DNA of 64,000 nucleotides, taken from positions 38,626,232 to 38,690,231 of the forward strand of contig CM076267.1 of assembly GCA_038380795.1 (NCBI GenBank), read 5' to 3'. The stretch is from Pyrocephalus nanus (lineage: Eukaryota; Chordata; Aves; Passeriformes; Tyrannidae). The notes beneath the pieces were generated by a model. That model ran no database searches. It worked only from the letters and a program-made list of their open reading frames with translations, and was not told the DNA's origin. Below, piece by piece: positions 1 to 13,840 of this stretch (position 1 is its first letter; every line of letters begins with the position of its first letter). Made by a program: the position numbers and the translations under genes.

Positions 1-3000
1 TCTTTTTAGCCCACTCTGGAGATTTAGAAAAACAAGTAGCTGTAAAATAATTTGTAATAATGTATATTTACTTTTAGTTCCTGATTTCTGGCTTATGAAG
101 TGTGAATACGATTACACAGTCTTTATCTATGTGTGTTGTATAAACAACTCTCACATTCTAAGTGATCATAAATAAATACTGACATTATCTGTGGTGTAAA
201 ACATGCATTTACTAAAATCTAAATTTCCCAAAGTCCTACTAAAATTCCTCGACAATTCTTTTGGAGAACTATTCTCTGACCAAGAAAGCAATATGAATTC
301 AGGGAACAGTTCTATCTAGCAAAGCTGAGTTGTGGGTTTTTTTCCTGGCTTCTACAACACAGACCTTTACAAAAGGTTCAATATAAAACTTAATGCTACC
401 CACGCTGTCAGGAAATATGTTTTCCCTTAGGTAGCATCCCACATCCCCTAAGAAAACATGTGGTCTTAGACATACAATCCTTTAAGACCACATCATGTTG
501 CCTTAAATTTATCAAGAACAGCCTTAATTTAACTGTTTATAGTTATAGGATACATGAATTTGTAACTTAGTCCTACTACTTTAAAACCCTGAGTCTTGAT
601 TTCTGAATCAACATCTTTTAGAAATCTTTTAAGTTAGTGAGTTTGTTTCTTGCCAAACCAAGCAGCAGCTGCTTCATTCATGGTATTCAGTTTGCACAGA
701 GAACACCTCCACACTGTGCATTATCATCCTCTGTAGCTGCTCACAGCTGCAGAGCAGCCCCATCTGAGAACACTGGCTTTACATAGACATCTTCCAACCC
801 AGAATCTCTTCCACAGGGCCCAGTGGTGGTAAAGAAATTAAAAATGAAAGCCAAAAGCAAAAAAACCAAGCAGTTGTGTGTGTTAGGATCTGGGGGGAAA
901 AACAAACAAGCAAACAAACAGGAATTTATTCATTGTATCTGATGAAGATTGCTGTCCTTGCTAACAGCATATGGAGTTGTAATTGAGTACCATAAAATAA
1001 AGTTTTCATGTGAGAAATGCTACTAGACTTTTGCTTTACAGTATTGAGAAAAAAAAGTAGCAAATAGGAACTGGAAATGATAAGGCCTAATAATTTATTC
1101 ACTCCCTTTTTTCCAAATCATTTACAGAATGAACTGTAGCATTTCCTAATATTTCCTAATATTTATAGCTCTTTTCTTATCCACTGTTTGAGGAATGATC
1201 AGATTTCTGACTGTTGTACCTTGGAGTACCATTACATTCAGTTAATATTTCAGGTACTACATGAGTAGTAGAAAGTGGGAGTATTATCAGTGGAACATAC
1301 CAGGCACAAGCAGATTTTAAGGATCCCGTTTCAGTAAAAACTGCACATTCAGAACAGGAAGTGTTGCACTATTTACTGAAAAGCTCTGCAGTCCATCCAG
1401 GGAGCAGGTTAGAAGCTTTCAGAGAAGCCAAAAAAAAAAAAACTTGAATGACACAAAGTATGACTGAATTAGAACAAATTTATCCAAAGAAAATTGTTAT
1501 CATTCTTAGAGTAGGGTAACACTGTTCACATTTCTCTGTGGCCTGCTCATGTCCATCAGACTTTCACTGTTTTCACTCAAGAGCTGGATTTCCACTTCAC
1601 ACAGAGATATGTGCTGGGCAGAGTCTTCCCTAGGTGCTATCCAGCTCACAGTAGCACAAAGTAGAGGTTGGGATTAGTCAGCAATCAGGAACACACAAAG
1701 ATTGAAGGAGTTTTATCAAAGAAAATTTTTAATAGACGTAGAAAGAGCATTGCCTTTGTAACAAGTATTACATGAACCATTATAAAATGTTGCCCAGATT
1801 ACTGAAAAATGAAAAAGTTGTTGTGTTGTGCTGTTCTCTGTTGTTCCATCTCTGTTGGCATATAGAGGGGGAAATATTTACTAGGTTTGCTAAATGCTGT
1901 AGTCAAAACAGCCCTCTGTTTTGGCCTGTCTCTAGACATTGCCTACCACTCTGGATGCTCTTAAATGCTGTGTCAACAGCTCACAAGCCTGCATGGAGAA
2001 TTATTCCTCTCTCCCACAAAAACTTGAAATTTTCCAAATAAGCTCATCAGTTTTTAATTCTTTGGCTATTGCCACTTTATGCCATGTCCAAAGTGAAGCA
2101 GAATGTATCAGTTTAGACCAAAAAAAAAATTCTGTGGAGAAAGGGCTCTCATTTGCAGATTCTACATATCTTATTCACCTTAGCTAGCAAAGACTGAGAG
2201 TTTTTGCATATTTTCTTTTTTGGCTGATGATTTTCGGATTTTGACTGGCTTAAAATTATCGTGTTCCTGTCTGTGGAGTCTTAATGAGATTCAGTTCTCA
2301 ACAGCAGGTTCCAGTAAACCTTTCATCCACATAGCAAGTTATGAGGCAATGAAGGATCCTCAGAAGATCTATCAGACCTACTATAAAAACTGTAGCTTGC
2401 TACTTAAAATCCATTTGGGCATAAGGTTTCTGGATAGCAAAATATGTGCATCCGTGGTTGGATGTGTACAGTAGGTATAAAATTTCTGCTTCTATGCTCT
2501 CAAAGTTGTAGAGGAAACACAAATGCTTTAGTGTGTAGATGTCCAGGGGCTGTTCTTTCATCTTTCCTATATCTTACAAGGCAGTTGCAAAGAAACTGGC
2601 ACTGTTTTGTTCCAAAATGTAAAAAAAATATCTTAATTCTCTAAATAACTGCTCAGTCATTTTTGGGGGATTCTGAGCAACGTTTTCTTGTTTCAGGACT
2701 CAGGATATAAGCCCTCAGAAATTGTGCTTTGCTAAGTGTTGCTGTTTATCCACCCAATCTGTTGCCTAAGCTGGTCACATATTGTGTCCTAATAACTCCC
2801 TGTATCTTTTATTTCCATTCTCTTTAACTATTTTAAAAGCCATGGTGGGAAAAAAAACAAAACAAAACAAATCAGCATAAATGCAGAATTTTATGAAGCA
2901 CAGTTACAGAAGTGAACACAGTTTCTACACATGGTTAGAAAACATATTCAACGTCTAAAGATATTTATGCTAAATTAGACCTTATAGACAGAATCAATTT

Positions 3001-4587
3001 TTGTTTATGTGTGTTTATGAGATACATAAACACAGTATTTCCACAATCAGTTGCATTGTCAATCCAGTTGCTTACAACCTCTCCTAACATTAAATTCCAG
3101 CTTGCCTTGGTTGCTGGGTCTCTATAAGAGCAAGTGAAAGAGAATCATCAACAGGAATCAAGACATACTTGTTTCAAAATACCTCATTTAACTTGAAAGG
3201 CATTTACACATAAAGCAGGAGACTTGATTTCAATAATTCCACTGAATCAAGAAAGCAATTTTGAACTTTCATCTTCTAATGTATTAGTTAAAATAATAAA
3301 AATGCCTTATTTTCATATTTGAGATAGGACATAAATCTTCAAATTGCAAATTCTTGCCTTTTTGGTTATTTTAATAGGCTCTGGGGAAACGGGTAGGAGC
3401 TATTCTGGGTATGTGTGCCTTAAAAAGAATACCCTATAGTTGAAAAAAAAATAAATAACCACAAAAAAAGCACCCCAAAGTGAATCATTCTGAATCTGAA
3501 ACCCACAAAACTTACTTTAGTTAAAACATGCATTTATTGGTCATTATAATATTGAAAGTTACTGACAGTTTATGTATTTTCTAGAAATAAGAAGCCAACT
3601 GTTCATTTTTTCCCAGGCTTTTACAGATCTCATTGCTGTCTAATCTAATGTCCACAAAGCCACTGTAAACACAGACTGATGGAAAGTAAACACTGAAGCC
3701 TCAGTATCAGATAAACAGAACACTGAAGATTCAAATTTTTTTCTACATAAGTTCTTCCCAACTTAATTTACAGAAAATTTTCCATATGTATCAATTTTCA
3801 TGTGACTTTATAAACTTTGCATTGTTTTCTTTGATGAAGTCTAGGGTTTTGCTGTTTATACAGAGACTTTGATCATACTTCCAGTAGATGGGAATTTGGA
3901 AAGTAAAGAAGGTGCAATAACAAAATGCTTATTATTTAATACAGAGGTCAAGAAGCAAATATTTTTCTCTTCTTCCAGAGAAAGAAATCTTTTAAAACAA
4001 ATGTTTAAACTTTTGGGAGAGCTTTTGTATGATTTTTGTAAAACTTTCATGCTTCTCTGACAGTAAGACTTCCAAAAAATAGGGGAGCATTACTGGGAAC
4101 TTCCACAGACATGCAGGAAAAGTTGTGTCTAAACATTGCTCTTTTGCTTCATCTCCCAGAAGCTAGGGGGAAAAAAAGCCCAGAAAGGGTTTTTTTAGTG
4201 AGTTAAGTAAAGACACTAATAGGGCATTTGATAAATAACACCGTAGAGGAAGATGGTGAAACGTTTTGTAAGAAAAACGATGTTTGGCCAGTTGAAAAGT
4301 GACAAAGTATGAAACCAAAAATTAGGAGTTATGACCAACTTCATGTCCGGACACTTCCGTGGCTGTTTTAGGAAAAAAAAAAAATTAGGCATAGTAAAAA
4401 AAATTATAATTTTATGTATGCGAGCACAGGCAGAAGCTAATTTTTCAGACACAGTCTAGATATCTAGTACCTGGGTTTTTTAACTGGCTTGGAAAGTTCA
4501 GTCTGCAATAGTCTGAAATTTTCTAATTAGGAAATAACAGGGATATTTTTATTGAAAAAGTTGCAGGAAACGGTGCATTAATAGTAT

Positions 4588-4622
<35 letters not shown>

Positions 4623-6199
4623 TTATATTTCTCCCTGAGTTATCCAAATAGAAAACACAAAATAGAAATGTTGAAAATGGATATTTAGATATTTGAAGAT
4701 GGGCGTTGAACAGGACGGAGGTGTAAAACTCAGTCCAAAGTGGAAAAGGCAGATGTAGTCAGGACAAAGGAACTGCAATCCAAACATTCCAGAGAAATGT
4801 GTAACAGCTTTTGCAAACACTCCCCTACATAATTAGTGCTTCATTTTATGTGTTCTTGATCATCAGAGGGATTTTCAAACTGAAGAATTCAAAGACATTC
4901 AACCCTGATGAAAATTCCTAACCTGCTTTCACCCTGATCTTAGTTAGGCACTCAGTAACTATTCAGTCAATGTTTTCAAACAAGCTAGTGTCCATTTATT
5001 GCATAACAGGAAGGTTTCTCCATGTTACTGCATATGCATATGTCTGCACCACCAAAAATACGAGTTTATCCAGGTGAAGTAGAATAATTCTGCTCCTGAG
5101 AAGTTTATGGATAAGCATTGGAAAAGCTGCACGCCCTAGAAAAGAAATGTCCAGGCTTTTCTTCAGTCAACATATTGGCCATGAATTTTCAAGGGACATT
5201 CAAGCAGCTTTTAAATAAACACGTCCTTCAGGAAGATTGTTTGCTAGAGATGCCAGAAATTTGATTATATAGATGGATTGATGAAAGGTTAGAAGACAGA
5301 TTGATACCTCTCTGCTTCTGCTGCAGCAATGTCTAAACTAACTGGCTGGTCATTTTGTGGGTGGTTCTTTTGCTTTTCAAATTCTCAGCTGAATAGTTAT
5401 GACTCTGTCCAGGCCCTGTCCTTCCCAAAGTACACAGAAACTGGGGAAAGGATAACTAACAACTGTGAAAATAACTTGAATATCCAAATATGCTTTCCAA
5501 GGCAGTCATCTCATGGGGCAGACCAAACCTCTGAGAAGCAAGGATTGTTTATAATAAAGAATATAAAACCATATTTATTTAAAATAAATTATTTATTAAA
5601 AGATTTTTAAAAAGCAGAAAGGAGAGGTACATGTTAAAGTAGTTACATTTTTTTAAAAAAATTGTTTGTGTCATTGGGATAAACAGAGTGAGAGTTTATG
5701 CTTTCAGATAGACCCATTAAAAGCAATTAGGGAAAAGATCTGGTCCAAGAGAACTTGCTAAAACCATAAAATTATATAAATGGGCTCATAAAATCTACAG
5801 AAAATTATAATAGTTATAAACCTGTTAATTAAGAAATTAATTTATTTTTCTAATACTCCAATATGTAATTTTATCACTCTAAAAATCGACATGATTAAAA
5901 ACTACATCTGATTTTCGAGGTCTTTTTATTAAGATAATTTTTTAAAGCTCAAAATTTGCGCATCCCAAAGCTTCTGTATGCACAGTGTTGCAAAGGGTAA
6001 AGCTCCATGAAGTGTTTTTGTGGTAGGGTTATCACATTCCAGAGTGTGATCTGGAGCACAAATGGGTCAGTCCTTATATATTAACTTATTCAGACATCAT
6101 TCGTTTTATTTCTTCGTTTGCCAAAATGCCTTGACTCCGGTTCAGCTCGATGGGTGGAGGTTGTCATGTGTAAAGAAAATAATGCTGTTCTGTTGTTGC
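1..6199. other. intergenic, no gene recognised
   Basis: AT-rich DNA with A and T runs. Open frames are all under 100 codons, have no recognisable domains and overlap on both strands. I see no splice-bounded exon and no known family. Confidence 0.7.
4592..4619. repeat. (A)28 homopolymer
   Basis: A run of 28 A in the intergenic region, with no clear retroposon attached. Confidence 0.85.
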
Positions 6200-6560
6200 T
6201 GGCTTCACCTCGGGAGTTTGGAGGCTGCAGACAGCGGCAGAGCTCCTCCTTCCCGCTTCCACAGAGGCACTCAGAGCAGAGAGTCTGCAGGAGGGCTGGC
6301 AGGGCTGAGGTGTCAGCCTTCCTTGCGTGTCTGCTCTGTCCTCGTGTGATCTGATGCTCTGGTGCTCTTCCATTCACAGAGTCCGTGGCTCGAATGTCAA
6401 CCTCTTGCCCTCGTAACTGCTTGGTCTGGTTTCCACCAAAACCCAGGGGTCTCATAGTCACTGAATCTCTTTTCCTGGTCACTCCAGTAATGTCCATCGT
6501 ACATATCACGACAGTTCACTCCTTGAACAGCCGACACTGTAAGTTTCTACAGTTACCTAT
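6200..6560. other. GC-richer block with exon-like segment, unassigned
   Basis: This block is clearly richer in G+C and CpG than its surroundings. Between 6380 and 6538 lies a segment bounded by CATTCACAG and GTAAGT on the + strand. Read on the - strand, the same borders form CTTACAG and GTGAAT, so both orientations look like an exon. A 159-nt + frame is open throughout. A - frame gives a 45-residue Cys/Trp/Tyr-containing stretch. I do not recognise either product, and it may be an old pseudogene or chance. Confidence 0.3.
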
Positions 6561-9500
6561 TTTGACAGGTAATTGTTTTGGTGCTTAAAATTAGTGGTAT
6601 TTGAAGGGAGAGCAAAAAGGCAGAACAGCCCAGTTAGCAGAGGCTAAATGGTAACGCAGAGCAGACAAACGTGCTTTCATGGAACAGAGCTGGCTAAAGA
6701 TAAAGATTACTAACTAAAATATACAAAATATTTGTATTAATGTGCAAATACATCACATGTGAAAGGAGCAACTCGCAATCCTTTTTTTACAGCCTCACAT
6801 GTGTGAAGACCACTTTGCAGAATACCTGGATTAAAAATTCAAAAGGGTCTTTAAAAACACAAATATATCTTGTATCTGAAATTAACACTAAAAGGATGAG
6901 AATCGAGTAGTTAATTTGAATTTGACCTAATTGCCAAAGCAAAAGGCAAAGAAGAAATACTCCAAGCTCTTTGGGGCAAACTTTTCTGTTCATGCTACAG
7001 AACATGCTCGCAGTGAAACAGCAGCACACAAGGAAACACTGTTTTAGATGTCCTTAAATTTTTATTGTGTTAAGTAGGTTTGTTTTTTTTTTTTTAAATT
7101 ATTAGTGTGATGACTGTGAAGCTCTGAAATGTCAAAAGAGCAAGCAGCCTCTAGTTCTTGGTTCCCTCAAGATAGCTTAGAGACTGCAGGGTCAGCCAAG
7201 TAGTGACTTGTTGATGCAGAGTGTCTTGCTTGTTCCTTGCTGGCTGTCTGTGTGGTTGCTTCACAACTCTCTGGGGACAGGGGTGAGGGGTTTGGAGAGC
7301 AGGCTCTTCAGCTGTCACAGGTCAGAATAATCCATCAGAAGTCACATTGTTGGGTTTTTTTCCTTTTCTCCAACTTGACTCCGGATGTTTCCGGTGCTCC
7401 CTGTTAATCAAATGATGTGCAATTGGAATAAGAACTAGATCAGGAGCTCCAAAAAAGAAATGCATTCATGAAAATGGCAGGTATGTACACTGTCCAAATG
7501 ATGTTGGGAGCCTTGTCTTTTAGAGGTGGCCACAGATTCCTGCTGTTGGAAATAAGGCAATACGTATTAGAGTCCTATTTCTACCTCATAGTAGATGCTC
7601 TTACCAGACAAATTGATTGAAATTTTTTAAAAAGTCATATTTTTTTTCTTTGTCAAGACACAGTTTGGATGGATTTGAACCTGGATTCCCAAGGAGATCA
7701 AGGCAGCCGAGATACGGTAAGCGTAACTTTGGGGAAACCAAAAGTGCTTCGGTCGACTGTGGAAAGTCTCTTTGTATTGACATGACAGGGTTGTGATGTT
7801 TAAGCTGTGTCTGACATATTCAGGTGTCTTAGGTGTTAATCAGCTCATTGAAAAGAATACATTGCATTTAAAAATTGCAGAACACAGTATCTTCTCATTT
7901 TCTTCTATATCCAAAGTTGCTTCCCGCAGCCATTCCTGAAGTGGTGGGAATAACTCTGCGGTGCAAATATTTCTTTCATGTGCCATTTTTGCCCGACACT
8001 TCCACAGAAGCAGAAAATAGAGAAAAATTCTTGCATGTTTGTGCTTGCTTTCTACTATTCAGCTCATTAAAAAGACCTTGTTGTGTCTATAAATGTATTT
8101 CGTATCTACTTTAACACTGGCATAATGAGCATCTCTGTGTTTTGAACTTCTGATTCATTTTAAACAGAATCTTCAAAGTTTCCTTTCAGCTTGAAACCTA
8201 TCACAATATCAGACTTCAATATTACTTCCAGAAAAAAACAGATTCAGACTTTCTGGGAAGGATTAATAGCTATTTTTCTCTTTTGAGGGGTCATTAGTTC
8301 TGCATGAATAGATTAAAGATTCCTTGCTCATTGTATTCCAAAATAGTCAATGCAACTGGGTCCAAAGGAAAACTAGTGCACATTGTTAGACTGATAACAT
8401 TATAAGTTATTCAAGGTCAAATTCTTTGAATTCTTATGGTTTGAAATATTTTTTACTCTTTGCTTAGCAGAAATTTCGATCCACCCTACTTTTGTACTTT
8501 CACAATTACCACATTAAAAAAATCTTATGAATATTACAGTCTTGCTGTTGACAGCTTAGTAGCTTTTCAAAGATCCTGATGAGATGAATTTTCCTAACGG
8601 TCATTTGTGTGAAAATAGTATTTCAATAAGGGTTTAAAAATGAGCTCTGAAAAGACATGTCATTGTAACTCTGAAAAAGTTTTTAAAAAAATTAATAGGG
8701 GGGACTCCATTCCCCCCACTCCTCCCATTCTTGCCTACAGGAAATGTTTGATTTACTGATATGTTGTTTTTTCACTCACATGAAATTTTATTTACAGGTT
8801 AACAAAAAAGGAACACGACCAAAACCCCTTGTCAAAATTTTGCATGCTGGCTGTTCATCTTCATTAGAAAGCTGCTTTAAGGTAAAACTCATGGATACTC
8901 TGATCACCAATATGATAGTGCCATAAGTTTGCACTTAAGATGCACACACGTTGACCTACAGGGCACAGCTAAGGGAATTTGTTCACATTTTCCTTTATCT
9001 CAAGATTCTGGTCAACATGATAAATAATGCCTGTATGCTCCAACTCTGCTTGCAGAGTCATGTTCAGACCATATGTCACTTCAAATAGTTTGCCATCTTA
9101 ATGAATATCAAGTTCTCTGGGGGCTGGGTAGCTACCTCAGCCCAAACAAAATCATGCTGTAACTAGTGTTTTATTTGTATCATAACATCATCTGCACTGA
9201 GGGGTAGGCACACTTAGGCTTTGCCATGACATAATCCGTGAGATTTTATTTTAAACAGGAGGCACTGATGCTCAAAACATTTTCCTCATAGCATCACCAG
9301 GCATCAGGTTTTAGTCTACACAGCAGAGCTGCTACAAATTCCTACCAAATATGTCAGGAAACTTCTGTTCTCTTGATGCTTCTTGAGGATGTGCTCCCCT
9401 GCCCTTGGATCCGTTGAAGTGCACAATGCCTGCAGCAGCAGGAATCTGGTGTGGCAGGAGGGGTGTCTGCTTTGAAGGCAGTGGTTAACACAGGCAGAAG

Positions 9501-10308
9501 CTCCAGCTATGAGGATAATAAGGCTCTATCCCACTAGGAGTTTGTAAACCTTTCCATGATCTTTCTCTGTCACTGATTTACGCGGTGGCACGGAGCGGTG
9601 GCGCATCACGCGCACACACTTCATTTTACAGCAGAAGGTAACCAGAAAGCAGCACAAAGGTCTCACAGCAATGCTTACACCGTGGGCCACCCTGCTGCAA
9701 CACGTGGCAAATCTGATGCTTCTTTTCCTGCTAAAGTTCCACGGTGCTGCTGTGCATTCCTTCACCTGGGCAGCTCAGAGGGGATTTCTCTTTCCAGCCC
9801 CCAGGCCCTGGTGATGGGCACTTTGCCACTTGGCTGTGCACGTGGAGGGTGTGTAAGGGAAAGCTGCAAGGCTGGATCCTTTATTCTGTTTTGCAAAGTG
9901 GAACCAAGTAAATGTTCTTGCCAGTATTTTTTTTTTTTCATCATTAATAACCTATAGGGCACTTGTTTTTTGTCACACCCAGGCAAACGTGCAGCAATCT
10001 GGAATCATGACAGTACAAGGAATTCCTCTCACTAAGAAGAACAGGCAGGGGGTGAAAAACCATTCACCATTTGTATTGTAATTTTTTCTATCAGTCAGTG
10101 AAACCAGTTAGTTTGTTGATATATTTTGCATTGCAATGCCTGATTTAGCTTGGAATATAAACATGAACAGCAGTGCAGTTCTCTATAAGTTGTGCTCATG
10201 CACATCTTTAGAAATGTTAACCATTGTAAGAATGTTATTTAAATTAATCCCTAGAAGTTTGTTCTACATTGTGACTGTATTTAAAAAATACCTTTTTGTT
10301 TTCTTCAG
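6561..10308. other. intergenic, no gene recognised
   Basis: AT-rich, with short open frames only. A local CpG-containing patch lies at about 9,575-9,620 within a less AT-rich stretch running to about 9,860. A short segment at 7,659-7,720 ends in a donor-like GGTAAGC, but it has no confirmed partner and is open for only about 20 codons. Confidence 0.65.
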
Positions 10309-10494
10309 AAATTCAGCCTAACTTATAGATCTGAATCTGGGGGCCTGCCCTATCTGGACATTGATAGAGGACCAATAAATCTGCAGCACAAAGCTTTAAA
10401 ATGTTTTACTGTTTCACTCCGTGGTGGCACAATTCTGTTTTCAGATGTACCAAGAGTTTGATGGGAATTCCTGTTATGTTTCTGAAGAATAATG
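10309..10494 (+). other. exon-like segment, unassigned
   Basis: A pyrimidine-rich acceptor (TTTTTGTTTTCTTCAG) ends at 10308 and a consensus donor GTAAGT starts at 10495. The first frame is open for 50 codons (start KFSLTYRSES, end FSDVPRV) and then meets TGA at 10459. The other two frames stop early, so it is not an internal coding exon; a terminal or non-coding exon remains possible. Confidence 0.2.
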
Positions 10495-11740
10495 GTAAGT
10501 GTCATTTGGCTGGTAAGGATCAAATCTGAAGTACTTGGCAACCTACATGAACTGTAATTCACTAAATATGGCACTGGGTCAGGACCATGTTTATGCTCCT
10601 ATCTTTATTTTGTACTTTTAGAAATTATTCCCTCTTCTTTATGCTGTAATTTCCTATTTGATTAACACGAGGATGGCACTCAGTAAAGTTCTCAGGGATC
10701 TAGAGATGGTAAATATGTAAGGTAAATAGTAATTTTGAAATTTCATTGCTCTTCCAAAGGAAAATCTTTCCTCCCCTTTCTAAGTAGTTAAAATTGTCAT
10801 GGATGATACCCTGGGAGCTGGAAATCTCATGGTATGAAGTGGTTTTGCTCAAAATGGCAAAACATAAAGAGGCACAGTAAGGCAGCTTATGGGAAAGATA
10901 GTACAATAACAACACTGACCTCCTGGCCTTAATAAATTAGGAAGTGCATTTTCTAAATCAAAACCATCACCAGAAGCTCTGGGAATGGAAACAGGCTTAA
11001 TTCTCTGCTGTACAAAGAACCAGAGGTTTCCATAACAGTAGGTCAGACTCTCAGTCCTGTGTACGTGTCCACTTGGTTCCATGCACTCCCAAGAGCTGTG
11101 TGCTCTGCTGGAATGGGAACAAGCAGAAGCCAGTGGGGGAGATGTGGGGTGGGTGGCAGGAGATTGGCACTCTCACCATGCCAAGGAGTTGCAGAGTTTC
11201 CCAGGAGAGGTGGAATTTGAATGGTCTTTGGTTCCCACCAGGGGATCTCCTTGCAACTGAGACTCTCCTTCTCCCTCATAATGCCAGCTGGATTGGTTAG
11301 ATGGTGCCACTGCAGCAAACATCAAGAAAAAGTGACCCATCCCAGACCTCCCATCTTAGAACAAATACTAACCAGGCAGAGTGCCATTCACTGAGAATTG
11401 TTTTTTTCCCACTGCTTCTGCTTCCAATTTTTTGCCTACAAGATTTCTTCTACGGTATGGGTCTTGGAGCTTGACTGATCTCTAGCAAGAGTATGGTGGA
11501 ATATCCCTTTGGGGACAGGGAGATCCCAGCTGGGCTGGGAAGGTCAGGTTGAACATTTCCTCATTTATGGCATGCTCTTAATTCTTTGCCCTCAAAATCA
11601 TGCCTATGGTACTCTTCTGTAATCACAATATTTTTTCAGTGTAATCATACCAGGCTATTCACTGTTCTGCCATTGAGGAAAAAAAGATGATTACACCATT
11701 GAGATATGGATTTAATTAAATGTAGTGGACCCTATTCTGA

Positions 11741-11766
11741 TTTTTTTTTTTTTTTTTTTTTTTTTT
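11741..11766. repeat. (T)26 homopolymer
   Basis: A run of 26 T in the intergenic region. It could be the tail of a minus-strand insertion, but nothing recognisable follows it. Confidence 0.85.
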
Positions 11767-13011
11767 GTGTATAGGAAATGATGTGCTGAGAAGAATACAT
11801 TTTTCTGTTAAGGAATAATAAGATTTCACATGTCAAAGCTGATTATTTAAAAAAAATTATATTGTTTCAACAACAAAAAAATTATTTCTCCTATTATATT
11901 TATTTCTGCATTTCCATGACATGCAATTGTTAAGAAAGGAGATAGAAAGCATCCCTTGTCTATAGGAATCAAAGAGTAAATGGAACTCAGATGAGGCATA
12001 ACAATTTCTTAATTCACAGAATAGTTTGACTCCAATTCATTTGCATGTGTGTTTCCACTAAAAATATGAAAATAATTGTTATTACCCTCTTCATGCCATA
12101 GAGTTTGCAGGGATAAAAATGAATGAATGTGTGGTATTTTCATTTGGTTTTCCAGATGACTCTTCCTAACTGCTTAACTTGGTCTCCAGAATCTACCACA
12201 ACCTGGTTGTTAATACTTTGGGGTGGTTTTGTGGCATCTTTTTTACTCAGAGTATCTAACAAAACTTTCCCACACTTGCCTATGATAGCCCAAACTGACA
12301 TACAGTTGATCTCTTTGAAGTAGGGCTTTCTTTACCATGATATTAAAATAAAACCTACAAGCCCACATAGAGCTCAGCCATAACACTAGTTCAGACTACT
12401 AGTAAAACTACTAAACTACTTTTTTTTAATATCCTTTTTATATACCATTATACCTGACGTTGTCAGCACAGACCTTTAGGCTCTCAAATACCAGGTGGTG
12501 ATTTTATGTTCTTAGGACAGGATTAATCTTGAAAGGAAAGCTACTTTTACAGCTGCCTAGGAAAAGTGGAATGGATCAACCCACATACCTAAATTAGGGT
12601 CCCAGGTTGTTGCTCTGTGCGTGACATTGGACAGATGAATTTATAAGTGTGGCCACTCTCCCACAGCAGATGTGTGATGGGCTCTATGACAATAGGCTGG
12701 ACTTAAAGAAGAGAAAAGAATGTGACGAGGTCACGGATCAGAAAAAAAACCCCATCAAGCCGAGAGAATCCTTGCAGTCAGCTCTCCAGGCCACCCACCC
12801 ACCAGTGTGAGCATCATCAGGGCTGGCCCCAGCGTGGTACACTTTCCCTTCTTTCCAGAGAAGCAGCTGGATGCTGTTTCTCCGTTCTAGGAAATCAGTG
12901 TGCTCTGTGGGACACGTGGAGCTCTTACAGTCCAGAAGAGAACGTCATACCTGCCTTGTACTGTTGGCCAGTGAAAACTGGTCTGATGCTATTCCTGATC
13001 ACTGCTGTTCA

Positions 13012-13036
13012 TTTTTTTTTTTTTTTTTTTTTTTTT
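13012..13036. repeat. (T)25 homopolymer
   Basis: A run of 25 T in the intergenic region. Shorter T or A runs of 15-20 bases also occur near 13,175, 14,037, 14,474 and 20,043. Confidence 0.85.
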
Positions 13037-13425
13037 CAGACCGGGATTTCATTGCTAGTGGAAGACTCATGTATTGCACTGTTCTCTGATCTACTTGCAC
13101 ATTTCCAATGGCTTCATTTAGAACAGGGTTTGGGGTTTTTTTCCAAAATTCAATTGTTTTGCCTTGGTAATTTTTTTTTTTTTTTTTTGCTTCCCAGCAT
13201 GTTAATACTGAACAGATCAAGAGTTAAAACATTTAATCCCGTGTCCTTCTGTTTTCTGTTTTTTCTAAAGGGTGAGTCATGAGTACGGATGGCCCTTTGT
13301 TATTCTTTAGTAAACTCAAAAAAGAATATTTATTCCCTCATTAGAAAAAGAAGAAATCGCCAAACAGAAAAATCCGGAATGGTGATTTTTAAAAGATCTT
13401 GGCTGTATTTTACAGCTATTGTACT

Positions 13426-13474
13426 TTATTATTATTTATTATTATTTATTTAATTATTATTTTTTTTATTTTTA
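13426..13474. repeat. ATT/ATTT low-complexity stretch
   Basis: Imperfect TTATTA and TTTA units in the intergenic region. A similar ATTT-rich stretch lies at 16801-16838. Confidence 0.8.
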
Positions 13475-13808
13475 CATCTTTTAAAGGAAAAAGAAAAAAC
13501 TGTTCAGTTAACATACTGGATTGCCCATGCCTGCAGCCTGGAACCTTTTGATGCTGAGGTCCCATAAGAACCAATAGCTGAAGTACTTGAGCTCTTCTGG
13601 GATCTGCAGGTACTGTCTGGAGCCACAGTGATTTTGAGCACAGCCAGCAGTGGCTGATTTGCACAGTGCACCTACCAACGTGCTACACCAACCCCCAGGA
13701 AGAAAAGACATCCTACTTTTTACAGTAATTCATTCTCAGGCTGCTCTTCTGGTGAATTTAACACGATTTTGCTGCTTAAAAATATAGCAGAACAGGGTTG
13801 GGGGTTTT

Positions 13809-13840
13809 TTTGTGATTGTGTAAAATCACACAATCACAAA
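13809..13840. repeat. 12-bp inverted repeat with 8-base loop
   Basis: TTTGTGATTGTG (13809-13820) is the reverse complement of CACAATCACAAA (13829-13840). No poly-U tail or gene lies next to it; the function is unknown. Confidence 0.8.

Noticed and set aside
7659..7720. short exon-like segment ending in GGTAAGC
   Set aside because: Only about 60 bases, no convincing acceptor branch context, and no recognisable peptide.
8698..8720. GGGGGG...CCCCCC hairpin or terminator-like element
   Set aside because: Arms of only six or seven bases of pure G/C, with no associated gene; chance.
12722..13282. 186-codon open frame upstream of COL3A1
   Set aside because: It runs through two poly-T tracts that give poly-Phe, has no domain or splice context, and other frames overlap it. 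Treated as chance.
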